From: Plesiocystis pacifica SIR-1
GTDB lineage: Bacteria > Myxococcota_A > Polyangia > Nannocystales > Nannocystaceae
Direction: 5' to 3'
DNA: 64,000 bases
Assembly: GCF_000170895.1 (NCBI RefSeq)
Contig: NZ_ABCS01000007.1
Span: forward strand, 62,001 to 126,000
The position numbers and the translations under genes are program-made. The notes under the pieces were generated by a model. The model did no database searches. It saw only the letters and a list, made by a program, of their open reading frames with translations, and was not told the origin of the DNA. Shown here one piece after another: positions 54,334-63,157 of this stretch (position 1 is its first letter; every line of letters begins with the position of its first letter).

Positions 54334-56313
54334 TCACTGCTTGGGGGCAAAACGCTCGGACAGCTCTTCGAGCACCAGAGCGCGCAGCGTCGGCGAGGCG
54401 TCCTTGCGAGCCGCGAGCACGCGCAACTCGTGCGCGAGGCGGGCGCTGTCTTGACCGAGACCGAAGGACTCGCTGTGCGCCAGGGTGTTGCCCAGCGCCA
54501 TGGCCAGCTGCACGCGCAGGTGATCGTCCGCCTCGGGGCCCGAGCCCAGCTCGCGGATCCGGGCGAGCAGCACCGCGCCCCGATCCCGATCGCCCCGCTC
54601 GAGGGCCATGCCGTGGTGGTTGACCAGCGCCATGATCAGCCGGCGAGGCAGCTCGAGCTGCCCCGGGTTGGCGCGGCACAGGGCCTCGAGCTCCTCGAGC
54701 AGCGCCTCGCTCGCGCGCAGATCTCCGCCGAGGACCTCGCTGCGCCGGGACGCGTCGACGTGGGCGTTGAACAGCGCCGTGGCGAGGTGACGCTGCAGCG
54801 CGGACGAGCCGAGGTGCTGGCGGGCGAGGGCGCGGAGCTCGACGAGCAGGGCCTGGGCGAGCTCCGAGGGCGCGCCGCCTCCCCCGCGGCTGTCGCCGGC
54901 GTCGACGTGGGCGTTGACCAGCATCTGGGCGAACAGCTCGACCATGCCGAGCGAGCCCCCCGCCAGGTCGACGAGGTTGCGGGCGCGGCTCAGCAGCAGC
55001 TCGGCCCGCACCCACTCGCCGCGGTCCCCGACCCGCGCGTGCGTGGTCACCAGCATGCGCAGGTGCTCCCGACGCAGGGCGAGCAGCAGCTCGACCTCGC
55101 GCTCGCTCCCGGCGCGCGGACCGAGCTGACGCTGGGTGCGCTGCTTGGCCCGAGCGCCTGCGTCCGCCTCGGCCTCGGTGTGGTGATCGAGGAGGCTGTC
55201 GGCCTCGGCCTGGAGGTACTCGCAGACCTCGTCGAGGCCGAGCTCCGCGGCGTTGAGGTGCACCTGCAGCAGCGCCTCGAGCAAGATGTGGCCGAGCTCG
55301 AGGTCGGCGGGGTGGCGCTCGTGGATCAGGCGCAGCTCGTTGAGGCCTCGCTCGGCGGCGCCCGGCAGACCGGCGCCGGCGCCCTCCGACTCCCACGCGC
55401 CCAGGCCAAACACGGCGACGTCCCGGAGCACCCGCGCGAGCTCCCGGACCAGGCTCGGCTCGCCCTCGCCGCGCGCTCGGACCAGCGCCCGCAAGGCCTC
55501 GAGGGCCGCGTCCGCGCGCTCGTCGGCGCTCTCGCCCGCTTCGTCTGCGTCCGCGTCCTCGTCCTCGTCCACGGCGGCGCTTCGATGGCGAGCGTGCGCG
55601 CGGCCCAGCGCCCGGGCGCGCTCGAGGTCGACGCGGCCGTCCTCGTGGGCCTCACCCAGGGCGCGGAGCCTGGCCAGCGCCTCGACCTCCCGGGCCGGGA
55701 AGGCGACGAGCTGCTCGCGCAGCGCCCGGGCGAGCTCTCGGGCCACGCGAAAGCCTCGATCGTGGCGCTCGAGCTGCTCGAGCTCGGCGAGGCTCTCCGC
55801 CACCCGAGCTTCGTCGCCGTCCTCGCAGCTCGTCGCGACGCGATCGGCGAGGAGCTCGGCCAGGGCCACGCGGCAGGCCGCCGCGGACGGGTCGAAGCGC
55901 GCCCGCATGCGCAGCTCCTCGAGGGCCGCCAGGCGCATGGGCTCGTCGTCGAGGAGCAGGCCGCCGCGGTGCGCGTTGAACAGCGCCGCGGCGAGTCGGT
56001 CTTGGAGCAGGTCCGGCGCGCCGCTGCCGTGCAGGCGCGCGCGGAGCTCGTCGAGGCGGCGCCAGGCTTCGCCCCGGTCGCCTCGCTCGAGGGCGAGGAT
56101 CTGCGCGTCGAGCAGCGCGCCCGCGAGGGCGTCCGTGCACCGCCCGCGCCCGTCGGCCGCGAGCGCGCGCAGCTCCTCGAAGGCCGCCTCGATCGGCCCC
56201 TCGACGGCCTCGTCGGGCAGCTCGCGCAACAATCGGCGCAGGCGGTGGAGCAACCTGGTGGCGAGCTCGTCGCGCTCGCGCCCCGTCGGTCCCCCCTGCT
56301 CCGAACTGGCCAT
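54334..56313 (-). CDS. Helical-repeat protein with recurring N-x-H motif
   Basis: 659 residues from MASSEQGGPTGRERD. Almost wholly alpha-helical, with repeated helix pairs; a recurring (F/V)N(A/H)H motif (ALFNAHRGGL, MLVNAHVDAG, ALFNAHVDAS, ALVNHHGMAL) appears about every 55-65 residues in the second half. An acidic linker (Glu/Asp, about 245-270) splits the two halves. It looks like a TPR/Sel1-type scaffold for protein binding. No catalytic motif or signal peptide is seen, so it is probably cytoplasmic. Repeats are seen by eye; the family is not assigned. The start is supported by the frame opening into Arg-rich sequence upstream. Confidence 0.65.
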   Translation of the reverse strand: MASSEQGGPTGRERDELATRLLHRLRRLLRELPDEAVEGPIEAAFEELRALAADGRGRCTDALAGALLDAQILALERGDRGEAWRRLDELRARLHGSGAPDLLQDRLAAALFNAHRGGLLLDDEPMRLAALEELRMRARFDPSAAACRVALAELLADRVATSCEDGDEARVAESLAELEQLERHDRGFRVARELARALREQLVAFPAREVEALARLRALGEAHEDGRVDLERARALGRAHARHRSAAVDEDEDADADEAGESADERADAALEALRALVRARGEGEPSLVRELARVLRDVAVFGLGAWESEGAGAGLPGAAERGLNELRLIHERHPADLELGHILLEALLQVHLNAAELGLDEVCEYLQAEADSLLDHHTEAEADAGARAKQRTQRQLGPRAGSEREVELLLALRREHLRMLVTTHARVGDRGEWVRAELLLSRARNLVDLAGGSLGMVELFAQMLVNAHVDAGDSRGGGGAPSELAQALLVELRALARQHLGSSALQRHLATALFNAHVDASRRSEVLGGDLRASEALLEELEALCRANPGQLELPRRLIMALVNHHGMALERGDRDRGAVLLARIRELGSGPEADDHLRVQLAMALGNTLAHSESFGLGQDSARLAHELRVLAARKDASPTLRALVLEELSERFAPKQ

Positions 56314-56354
56314 CCCAGGGAGTATACGGGGGATGGTCGGCACACGTCCGGAGG

Positions 56355-57197
56355 CTAGGCGTCCGCGCTGGGGTCCGGGCCGGTGTCGAGCACGAAGGCG
56401 ATCGCCCGTTCGCGGCTGTCGAACACCGAGGCCGGAGCGGACGCGCCGACGTTGTGGTGGGCGAAGAACTGCCGCGTGCGCTCGCTGCTGCTCCACCGCG
56501 CGACCCGGGCGAAGGCCCGCGAGGTCAGCTTCTCGGCGAGCTCGCGATAGCGCCGCACCAGCTTGGGCGCGACCCACAGATTGTCCACGCCGATGACCAG
56601 CGGGATCTTCCCGCGACCTGCCGTCAGCGCCTCGAGCCGACGCTCGAGCTCGGCCTCCAGCGCGAGCATCCCGGCCTCGTCCTCGATGCGGGTCGCGCGG
56701 GGGTACTCGAGCAGAGCAATGCCCCGGGTGGGGTCCCAGACCACCCGCATCCACAGGGTCTCGATGCCGAGGTTCTCCCGCTCGCGCTCGCGCTCCGCCT
56801 CGCGGACCAGCGCCGCCGGCAGCCGATGCACGCCGCCCTCGCCGGGCATCAGGCGGACCGAGTCGATCACCGCGGACCGGGGGATCTCGCCGTAGTAGTG
56901 GGGGAAGCGCTCGTGGGCCCGGTCGGGGCCGCCGCGCTCGGGCGCCTCGAAGCGCAGGCTGCCGTCGAGGAGCAGCTCGACGTCGACGGTCAGCAGCACC
57001 AGGTCGTCGCGGCCCGCGAAGTGCCGGGCCAGCGTCGGCGCGACCTGGCTGATCGTCGACAGGTGGACGAAGCCGTCGCGGGCGTCGAGGCTCGTGGGCG
57101 GGAGCTCGCCCTCGTCCAGACAGCGCTTCCAATCCTCCACGCTCGAGATCCGATAGAGGAGCTCCCGCGCGCGGACGGAGGGTTCACGAGAGCGCAT
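56355..57197 (-). CDS. DUF952-like protein with extra C-terminal domain
   Basis: 280 residues from MRSREPSVRARELLYRIS; longer in-frame starts exist at 57230 and 57290. The N-terminal 110 residues match the DUF952 pattern: LLYRISSVEDWKRCLDEGEL, DGFVHLSTISQV and LLTVDVELL ending FPHYYGEIPRSAVI. The second half (about 150-280) is different, with IPLVIGVDNLWVAPKLVRRY and an Arg-rich helical part, perhaps STAS-like. DUF952 has no known reaction. It is divergent from the membrane gene at 57385. Confidence 0.65.
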   Translation of the reverse strand: MRSREPSVRARELLYRISSVEDWKRCLDEGELPPTSLDARDGFVHLSTISQVAPTLARHFAGRDDLVLLTVDVELLLDGSLRFEAPERGGPDRAHERFPHYYGEIPRSAVIDSVRLMPGEGGVHRLPAALVREAERERERENLGIETLWMRVVWDPTRGIALLEYPRATRIEDEAGMLALEAELERRLEALTAGRGKIPLVIGVDNLWVAPKLVRRYRELAEKLTSRAFARVARWSSSERTRQFFAHHNVGASAPASVFDSRERAIAFVLDTGPDPSADA

Positions 57198-57384
57198 GGT
57201 GCCAGCTTGAACTTGGTGGTGGGCGGACATGGCCGAGACCGGGTCCACCAGATACCCGGGGGCTGCTGCGTGGGCGTGCCCGCTGAGCATCGCAGAGGTG
57301 ACGAATGACCGCCCCCTCGTGCGCAGATTTCATCGTTCTGGCCCAATTCCCACGGGGACCCCGCGGTCCCGCTATGCTGTCTCC

Positions 57385-58449
57385 ATGCTCGGTTCCCCCG
57401 GCGGCAGCATGCTCTTCGCCTGCGCGCTCATCGTGGTCCTGGTCGCCGGACTCTTCGTCCTCGGTGACCGCGCCTTGGGCGTCGAGCGCCGCCGCTCCCT
57501 GGGCGGCTGGCTCATCGACGAGCTCCCCGCCGAGGCCCGCGTCGACACCCTGCCGCAGGCCTTCATCGAGTGGTTCGACGCGCTGTTCCGGACCCGCGCG
57601 GTCTCCGTGCTCGGCGTCGAGCTCCACCTCCCGCGATTGGGGCGCTCGCTGCTCGCCTCGGGGATCGCGCTGATCGCCGCCGCCCTGGTCTGGCTGGCCA
57701 ACAAGGGCGCCCTCGCCGAGGCCCCCAGCTCGGGCACGAACGTCGCCCTGCTCGGCCTGCTCTACGGCGGGGCGACCATCGCGACCAACCTGATCCCCGA
57801 CTACCTCTCCCTGGTCGAGAGCCGCTTCGTGCTCGGGCGCATGGCCGCGGCCCGCGGCCCGCTGGCCCGCCTGGGCTGGCTCGCCGTCGACGTCGTCGCG
57901 TCCATGGCGATCGTGTTCGGCTTCGTGTTCCTGTCGTTTTGGCTGGCCCTGCCCCTGGTCCCCGAGGGGGCCGACTACGCCGTGGGCTGCCTCGACCGCG
58001 AGAGCCTGAGCTTCGCCCGCATGGTCGACATCTTCGTCGCCGGCCTGACCTTCAGCACGCCGCCGGGCACCCTCAACTACGACGTCTCGGGCGTCTACAT
58101 CTACTCGAGCCTGTTCACCTCGTTTTGGGTGTGGATCTACCTGGCCTCGACCCTGCTGGTCCGCGTCGCCCAGCTCGCCCCGGGCCTGCGCGCCTTCCTG
58201 CGCGACGCCTGCCGCGTCCACGACTACCCCCTGCGCGTGCTCGCGGCCGCCTCGGCCCTCGTCGCCGTCGTCGCCCTGACCCTGCCGCCGCTGCTGCGCC
58301 CGCTCCTGCCCGAGGATCGTCAGCACACCAACGGCATGGACGGCGACGTCTGGGAGGTCGACCTGTGCCGCGAGAAGCACTTCAGGGAATTCATGTTCCC
58401 GCTCCCAAACCAGCGCGTCCGCCAAAACCCAGGCGGCTGGCCGTTCTGA
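57385..58449 (+). CDS. Membrane protein of unknown function
   Basis: 354 residues from ATG 57385, after an Ala/Gly-rich upstream frame. About five or six membrane helices: 9-30, 75-100, 112-130, 160-190, 230-255, 285-310. A large loop between (GCLDRESLSFARMVDIFVAGLTF) has no catalytic motif that I recognise. The C-terminal tail is soluble, ending RQNPGGWPF. The protein is probably in the inner membrane. The family is not recognised. Confidence 0.6.
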   Translation: MLGSPGGSMLFACALIVVLVAGLFVLGDRALGVERRRSLGGWLIDELPAEARVDTLPQAFIEWFDALFRTRAVSVLGVELHLPRLGRSLLASGIALIAAALVWLANKGALAEAPSSGTNVALLGLLYGGATIATNLIPDYLSLVESRFVLGRMAAARGPLARLGWLAVDVVASMAIVFGFVFLSFWLALPLVPEGADYAVGCLDRESLSFARMVDIFVAGLTFSTPPGTLNYDVSGVYIYSSLFTSFWVWIYLASTLLVRVAQLAPGLRAFLRDACRVHDYPLRVLAAASALVAVVALTLPPLLRPLLPEDRQHTNGMDGDVWEVDLCREKHFREFMFPLPNQRVRQNPGGWPF

Positions 58450-58684
58450 CACCCCCGCCAGACCACGCCCCACCAGACAGCACCTTCCTCCTCGCCAGAC
58501 AACGCCCCCTCGCCCCGCCAGATAGCACCCCCCTTGGGGGGTGGCCACATGCGCCCTAGAAGGCACGAACGAGTTTGAGGACAACCCAGAGCGGAGGAGC
58601 GGCCAGCGACGAAGCGTCCCCGGTCCTACCCGCCTGCGGGGGCATGACAGCACGCGTCCCCGGTCTGAGCCGCCCGCGGGGGCA
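58450..58684. repeat. Degenerate repeat and CCAGA-type short repeats
   Basis: No gene. The left part (58450-58535) holds four imperfect copies of a 15-base unit with core CCAGA(C/T) followed by GCC or GCACC. The right part (about 58550-58680) resembles module B of the modular repeat family, with GAAGGCACGAAC, GCGGAGGAGCGG and two G-rich GCGGGGGCAT ends, but it lacks the CTCAG borders and the hairpins. It looks like an old, decayed copy of that family. Confidence 0.5.
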
Positions 58685-59239
58685 TTACAGGTACTCGAAG
58701 CCCCAGGTCATGGCTTCGTTGGGGTCGTCGCTGTAGCCGTCGACGAAGTCGACGATCTCCGAGCCGGTCAGCTCCGTCGCGCGCATGGCCCAGCCCTTGA
58801 TGCCCAGGTAGAGGGCGCGGTGGGGCTTGGGCACCTCGGCGAGCTTGAGGGTCACGCGGTGGCGATCGTTGGGGTCGCGGTGGACCGTCATCGTCCCGAA
58901 GTCGAACTGCGAGTGCCAGGCCTTGGCCGCGCGATCGAGCAGGAAGTTGAGGTTCCCGAAGCGAAAGAAGATCCGATAGATGCCGGTCAGGTTGTGCTCG
59001 CAAGAGAAGCGGCCGAGCTCCTCGACGAGCTGCATGTCGCCGCGGCCGAGCACCTTGTCGACGGCGACGTTGAGCTCGACGAAGACGTCGAAGGGGTACC
59101 AGACCGTCTCGAGCGGCCCGCCGTCCATCATGTCCTTGCCGGCCGGGCCGAGCTCGGCGAGAATTTTCTGGTAGGCCTCGTCACCCGCCTGGCGCACGTA
59201 CATGTAGCGCGACCGGATGACGTGACCACTGACCTGCAT
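58685..59239 (-). CDS. Small soluble protein, possibly the DUF2378 myxobacterial family
   Basis: 184 residues starting MQVSGHVIRSRYMYVRQAG. Mixed alpha/beta: FDVFVELNVAVDKVLGRGDM, LVEELGRFSCEHNLTGIYRI, then FDFGTMTVHRDPN and a Trp-containing end TWGFEYL. No signal peptide. The shape resembles the myxobacterial DUF2378-type family (heme-NO-binding-like), but I could not confirm it. Alone on its strand and next to repeat remnants. Confidence 0.5.
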   Translation of the reverse strand: MQVSGHVIRSRYMYVRQAGDEAYQKILAELGPAGKDMMDGGPLETVWYPFDVFVELNVAVDKVLGRGDMQLVEELGRFSCEHNLTGIYRIFFRFGNLNFLLDRAAKAWHSQFDFGTMTVHRDPNDRHRVTLKLAEVPKPHRALYLGIKGWAMRATELTGSEIVDFVDGYSDDPNEAMTWGFEYL

Positions 59240-59378
59240 CGCCCAACGCTAGCGACTTCCCGCCCAGGTCTCAACTCTTTCGTGACACCCCGGCCAGCCC
59301 TGGAGCCTCTGCGCGGCTGCCTCGAATTGCCGGCCGCGGGCGCGCAGGTGCCCCTGATTTTCTGTTACCGTCTCCGCG

Positions 59379-59966
59379 ATGTCGAATGCGGTGCGAGTCG
59401 ACCTTCGTGAAGCCACGCTGAGCAACAGTGCGACCCTGACCGAGGGGGAGCCGGCCTTCCTGGCCCTCGACAACCCACCACCGGTGCGCAGCCTGCTCAA
59501 GGTCCACGTCGGCGAGGCGCTGCGCGTGTTCGAGGTTGGCCGCGTGGTCGAGGTCGTCGACGAGCGCGAGCAGGCCCGCGGCTGCTACGGCACCTTCGTC
59601 GACGACGAGCGCCTCGCCGAGCAGGGCAAGGTCGGCTCGGAGCACCTCGAGCCCGGCATCACCGACAGCGGCGTACCGGCGCCGGTGGTCATCATGAACA
59701 CCGCCGACATGATGCTCGGCGAGCCCGGTGGCTCCAGCGAGTCCAGCGAGCCCAGCGAAGCGGAGGCTTCCGAGGCCGCGGCCAGCGAGGACGCGCCGGC
59801 CGAGGGCGCCGAGGCTTCCGCGGACGAGAGCGCGGACGCCGAGGGTGACGACGCGCCTGCCGAGGGTGAGGCCGCTGCCGAGGGCGACGCTCCGGCCGAA
59901 GGCGGCGAAGCTGCTGCCGACGGCGACGCGCCTGCCGACGGCGACGCGCCTGCCGAAGACGACTGA
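59379..59966 (+). CDS. Protein with PilZ-like start and acidic repeat tail
   Basis: 195 residues. The first 105 are folded, with a beta-rich domain (TEGEPAFLALDNPPPVRSLL, VGRVVEVVDEREQARGCYG) that resembles a PilZ-type strand order but lacks a clear RxxxR motif. The last 90 are an acidic Ala/Glu/Asp tail with repeated APAEG/EAAAEGD/APADGD units, likely disordered. The function is unknown; c-di-GMP binding is only a possibility. Confidence 0.6.
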   Translation: MSNAVRVDLREATLSNSATLTEGEPAFLALDNPPPVRSLLKVHVGEALRVFEVGRVVEVVDEREQARGCYGTFVDDERLAEQGKVGSEHLEPGITDSGVPAPVVIMNTADMMLGEPGGSSESSEPSEAEASEAAASEDAPAEGAEASADESADAEGDDAPAEGEAAAEGDAPAEGGEAAADGDAPADGDAPAEDD

Positions 59967-59979
59967 GCCCGAGGCGTCC

Positions 59980-60726
59980 TCAAGCCGGCGGCAGCGCAGC
60001 GTTGCCGCCCGAGGGCTCTTTTTTGGTCCCGGACTCGACCGCGAGCTTGCGCTCCATGCCGCGGACCTTGGCCGTGAAGAAGGCCTCGGCGCCGGCGTAG
60101 AGCGCGACGAAGATCGAGATCGGCGAGAGGTGGGTGAGCAGCGCGAGGCTCCACACCGCGAACACGAGGGAGGCCCGGCCGACGTCGCCGTTGAGCAGCT
60201 GCCCCGTGCCCGGCAAGAACAGGCTCAGCAGACCCGCCGTCACCGGCAAGCGCGGCTCCTCCTCGTCGTCGAACACCGCGAGCTCGTCGGGCTCGCGCAG
60301 CATCAAGGCGTTGGTCTCTCCGAGCTCGTGGGCGGCCTCGCGGAACATCGCCTCGAGCTGGGCCTTGCGCGCGGGCGCGACGGAGTAACGCAAGCTGCCC
60401 TCCGCCACGGGCTCGAGCTCGCCGGCCTGGACCAGCGCGTCGATGGCCGTCTCGATGTCCCGCCGGGGCCGCTCGAGGGCCCGCGCCGCGGTCACGGCCG
60501 TGATCGTCGTGATGCCCGGCTCCGAGAACAGACTCAGGACCCGAGCGGGGAGCGAGCTGTCGTCCAGACGGGTCTCGGGCTCCGCCTCGGGCGTCGCGTC
60601 GTGGTCCCAGCCCACGCTCCCGCGATCCGTCAGCGCCGCGGCCTTCCGGCCCGATCGCCGCGCTCCCTCTCGGTGACGACGCATGCGGTCGAGGGATCGC
60701 CTGACTTTGGCCTTGCCTTCGGTCAT
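59980..60726 (-). CDS. Membrane protein with winged-helix-like N-terminal region
   Basis: 248 residues from MTEGKAKVRRSLDRMRRH. A basic N-terminus and a middle segment with GITTITAVTAARALERPRRD and IETAIDALVQAGELEPVAEG that could be a small winged helix. The C-terminus has two membrane helices around LPVTAGLLSLFLPGTGQLLNGD, where PGTGQLLNGD is like the TM2/PG-GQ motif of small membrane proteins. The end is cytoplasmic and basic. A membrane-bound DNA- or protein-binding factor is possible; the family is not assigned. Convergent with the acidic-tail gene, 13 bases apart. Confidence 0.6.
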   Translation of the reverse strand: MTEGKAKVRRSLDRMRRHREGARRSGRKAAALTDRGSVGWDHDATPEAEPETRLDDSSLPARVLSLFSEPGITTITAVTAARALERPRRDIETAIDALVQAGELEPVAEGSLRYSVAPARKAQLEAMFREAAHELGETNALMLREPDELAVFDDEEEPRLPVTAGLLSLFLPGTGQLLNGDVGRASLVFAVWSLALLTHLSPISIFVALYAGAEAFFTAKVRGMERKLAVESGTKKEPSGGNAALPPA

Positions 60727-60935
60727 CTGAGCGCGCCGCGGTCGGACCCGCGGAAGAACAGCATGCCAATGAATTGGGGCTGGGGGTACCGCGTACCCCC
60801 CAAGTCGTCGGTGACGGCCACCGAGGGCCCTCTGGGCGGACATCGTCGGCCGACAGCGCGCTCCCCCGAGCTCTCCGAGCCTCTGCGCACCTGGCGCCTC
60901 TGGAGTTCAGCGCCCTCGCGTGCGACACGGAGCCC

Positions 60936-61763
60936 ATGAGCGAGACCCTCGAGCGACTCATCCGCGCCGCCTACGAAGACCGCAGCCTGCTGGCCAAATC
61001 CGAGCACGTCGACGCCGTCGAAGAGACCATCGCCCTGCTCGATCGTGGCGAGCTGCGCGTGGCGACCCCGCCCGAGGGCGAGGGCGGCAGCTGGACCGTG
61101 CACGCCTGGGTCAAGCAGGCGATCCTGCTCTACTTCGGCACCCGCAAGCTCGAGACCATGGAGGTCGGGCCGTTCGAGTACTACGACAAGATCCCGCTCA
61201 AGCGCGGCTGGGCCGAGGCCGGCGTGCGCGTCGTGCCCCCCGCGACCGCCCGCCGCGGCGCCTTCATCGAGCGCGGCGCCGTGCTCATGCCCAGCTACGT
61301 CAACGTGGGCGCCTGGGTCGGCAGCGGCACCATGGTCGACACCTGGGCCACCGTGGGCAGCTGCGCGCAGATCGGCCGCCACGTCCACCTGTCTGGCGGC
61401 GTGGGCATCGGCGGCGTGCTCGAGCCCCCCGGAGCCACCCCGGTCATCGTCGAGGACGGCTGCTTCCTCGGCTCCCGGGCCATCGTCGTCGAGGGCGTGC
61501 ACATCGAGCGCGAGGCCGTGCTCGGGGCCAACGTGGTCATCACCGCCTCGACCCCGATCATCGACGTCAGCGGCAGCGAGCCCGTCGAGCACCGCGGCCG
61601 CGTGCCCGCGCGCAGCGTGGTGATTCCTGGCACCCGCCCCAAGTCCTTCCCCGCCGGGGACTACCAGCTCGCTTGCGCGCTGATCATTGGCCAGCGCAAG
61701 GCCAGCACGGACAAGCGCACCAGCCTCGAGGACGCCCTGCGCGACTTCGACGTGCAGGTCTGA
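60936..61763 (+). CDS. dapD: 2,3,4,5-tetrahydropyridine-2,6-dicarboxylate N-succinyltransferase
   Basis: 275 residues from MSETLERLIRAAYEDR; CACGGAG precedes the ATG. Left-handed beta-helix hexapeptide repeats run through RGAFIERGAVLMPSYVNVGA and GTMVDTWATVGSCAQIGRHVHLSGG, with the DapD blocks LYFGTRKLE, PFEYYDKIPLK and SGGVGIGGVLEPPGATP. It transfers succinyl from succinyl-CoA in the succinylase branch of lysine/meso-DAP synthesis. Its stop codon TGA lies in the CTGAG that starts repeat copy 4. Together with the DAP-type MurE, this points to a DAP-containing wall. Confidence 0.95.
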   Translation: MSETLERLIRAAYEDRSLLAKSEHVDAVEETIALLDRGELRVATPPEGEGGSWTVHAWVKQAILLYFGTRKLETMEVGPFEYYDKIPLKRGWAEAGVRVVPPATARRGAFIERGAVLMPSYVNVGAWVGSGTMVDTWATVGSCAQIGRHVHLSGGVGIGGVLEPPGATPVIVEDGCFLGSRAIVVEGVHIEREAVLGANVVITASTPIIDVSGSEPVEHRGRVPARSVVIPGTRPKSFPAGDYQLACALIIGQRKASTDKRTSLEDALRDFDVQV

Positions 61764-62245
61764 GTCGTGGACGTGGGGCAGGGAGGGCGTGGCGTCGTCC
61801 ACGACGGCTAGAGCAGACAGGGACTGTGAAAACTTCACAGTCCCTGAGTCTCTGCTCTACCCCCACAGGCATCTGGGCACCGGGGGCGCTTCGTCGCTCC
61901 GCTCCTCCGCTTTGGCTTGGTGGGCAATGGGGTTCGTGCCTTGGAGAAGGCGCGTGGTCGCCCCCGCTCGCGGGGGCGTGGATTCGTTGACAGTCCCTGA
62001 GTTCTGTTTTGCCCCCACAGGCGCCTGGGACCGGGGGCGCTTCGTCGCTCCGCTCCTCCGCTTTGGCTTGGTGGGCAATGAAGTTCGTGCCTTCGAGAAG
62101 GCTCGTGGTCGCCCCCGCTCGCGGGGGCGTGGGTTCGTGGGTTTGCCCCCACAGCCGCCTGGGACTGGGGGCGCTTCGTCGCTCCGCTCCTCCGCTTGGC
62201 TTGGTGGGCAATGGAGTTCGTCCCTTCGACCACCTCTCGCGATCG
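61760..62245 (-). repeat. Modular hairpin repeat, copy 4 (module A plus three B modules)
   Basis: Reverse orientation. CTGAG at 61760 overlaps the dapD stop codon. Module A (61760-61848) has the GTCGTGGACG/CGTCCACGAC pair and the GGGACTGTGAA/TTCACAGTCCC hairpin. Then three B modules stand in tandem (about 61844-62001, 62001-62146, 62140-62245), each with GCCCCCACAG, a segment with TTGGCTTGGTGGGCAATG and, in the first two, the GCCCCCGC/GCGGGGGC hairpin. The junction of B1 and B2 is CTGAG. The third is partial. Confidence 0.88.
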
Positions 62246-62342
62246 GGACGGTGAAAGGCCGGTGAGTGAGCACACTCTTTTGTGACCATCAAAGATGGGC
62301 CGAGCGTTGATCGAGTCAGTACCCGCTCGGTACCTACCACTC

Positions 62343-62376
62343 GAATCGCGGGTAGTTCGACCCAACACCGCGATTC
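62343..62376. promoter_or_regulatory. Nested inverted repeat upstream of the CARDB-like gene
   Basis: Arms GAATCGCGG and CCGCGATTC (9 bases, perfect) with a 16-base loop that itself can pair GGGT with ACCC. It ends about 79 bases before the ATG at 62455 and could be an operator or a leader hairpin. Confidence 0.35.
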
Positions 62377-62454
62377 AGTGGAGACAACACAATGGTTGCA
62401 AGCCCGATCCCCCCGGCCCAAAAAAGCACACACTTTCAGGCGAACCGTAGAGCC

Positions 62455-63015
62455 ATGAAAGCACCGCTGACCCCCCTGTTCGCCATTGGCCTCACCCTGC
62501 TCCCCGCCACGGCCTTCGCCGCGAAGCCCGACCTGACCTTCTCGAACATCGACGGCTTCTACGACCCCGCCACCGACCTGGTCAACCTCGAGCTCACGGT
62601 CAAGAACGCCGGCGACGCGGCGACCAACCATCCCTTCTTCGTCGACGTGTTCGGGGCCGAGAAGGGCAACTGGGACGAGTGTGCCGAGACCGCGACGGAC
62701 TTCGCCTCCGTCCCGGCGGGGCTCCAGCCCGGCGCCGAGGTGGTGGTCGAGCTCGAGATCGACCGGGACTTCACCCAGCTCGGCCCGCTCTACTTCTTCG
62801 TCGACATCGACGAGCTCGTGTTCGAGAGCGACGAGGGCAACAACGAGGGCCTGGTCCACGTCCTCGACGCCGACCCCAACGAGCCCGTCGTGACCATCAG
62901 CAACCTCCAAGAGAACAACCCCCAGTGCCTGCGCGACACCGTGTTCAACGCCTTTGGCGTGATGATCGGCGCCGTCGCCGACGTGTTCTACTCGAAGCTG
63001 CGCATCCTTCCCTGA
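62455..63015 (+). CDS. Secreted CARDB-like protein
   Basis: 186 residues from MKAPLTPLFAIGLTLLPATAFA, a Sec signal; an earlier ATG at 62392 would spoil it. The mature part has a CARDB-type beta sandwich: KPDLTFSNIDGFYDP, LVNLELTVKNAGDAATN, FFVDVFGAEKG, then FFVDIDELVFESDEGNNEG. Such domains are adhesion or surface-exposed modules and bind no substrate by themselves. A CARDB protein with no other domain is short. It is probably exported to the periplasm or outside. Confidence 0.7.
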   Translation: MKAPLTPLFAIGLTLLPATAFAAKPDLTFSNIDGFYDPATDLVNLELTVKNAGDAATNHPFFVDVFGAEKGNWDECAETATDFASVPAGLQPGAEVVVELEIDRDFTQLGPLYFFVDIDELVFESDEGNNEGLVHVLDADPNEPVVTISNLQENNPQCLRDTVFNAFGVMIGAVADVFYSKLRILP

Positions 63016-63157
63016 GTGCAGCCATCCCAATCACCATCCTCGAGGAGGGTGTACGCAAAGCTGCGTGCGCCCTCTTCGTCGCTAAACGGCACCGAACAGC
63101 AGGCACACCGGCGGCCCGGGTGTCGCCCACACCGGCGACGATGACAGCGGTCGACCG

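Noticed and set aside
62392-63015. An earlier ATG for the CARDB-like gene
   Set aside because: It would place 21 polar residues before a normal Sec signal; the Met at 62455 fits better.
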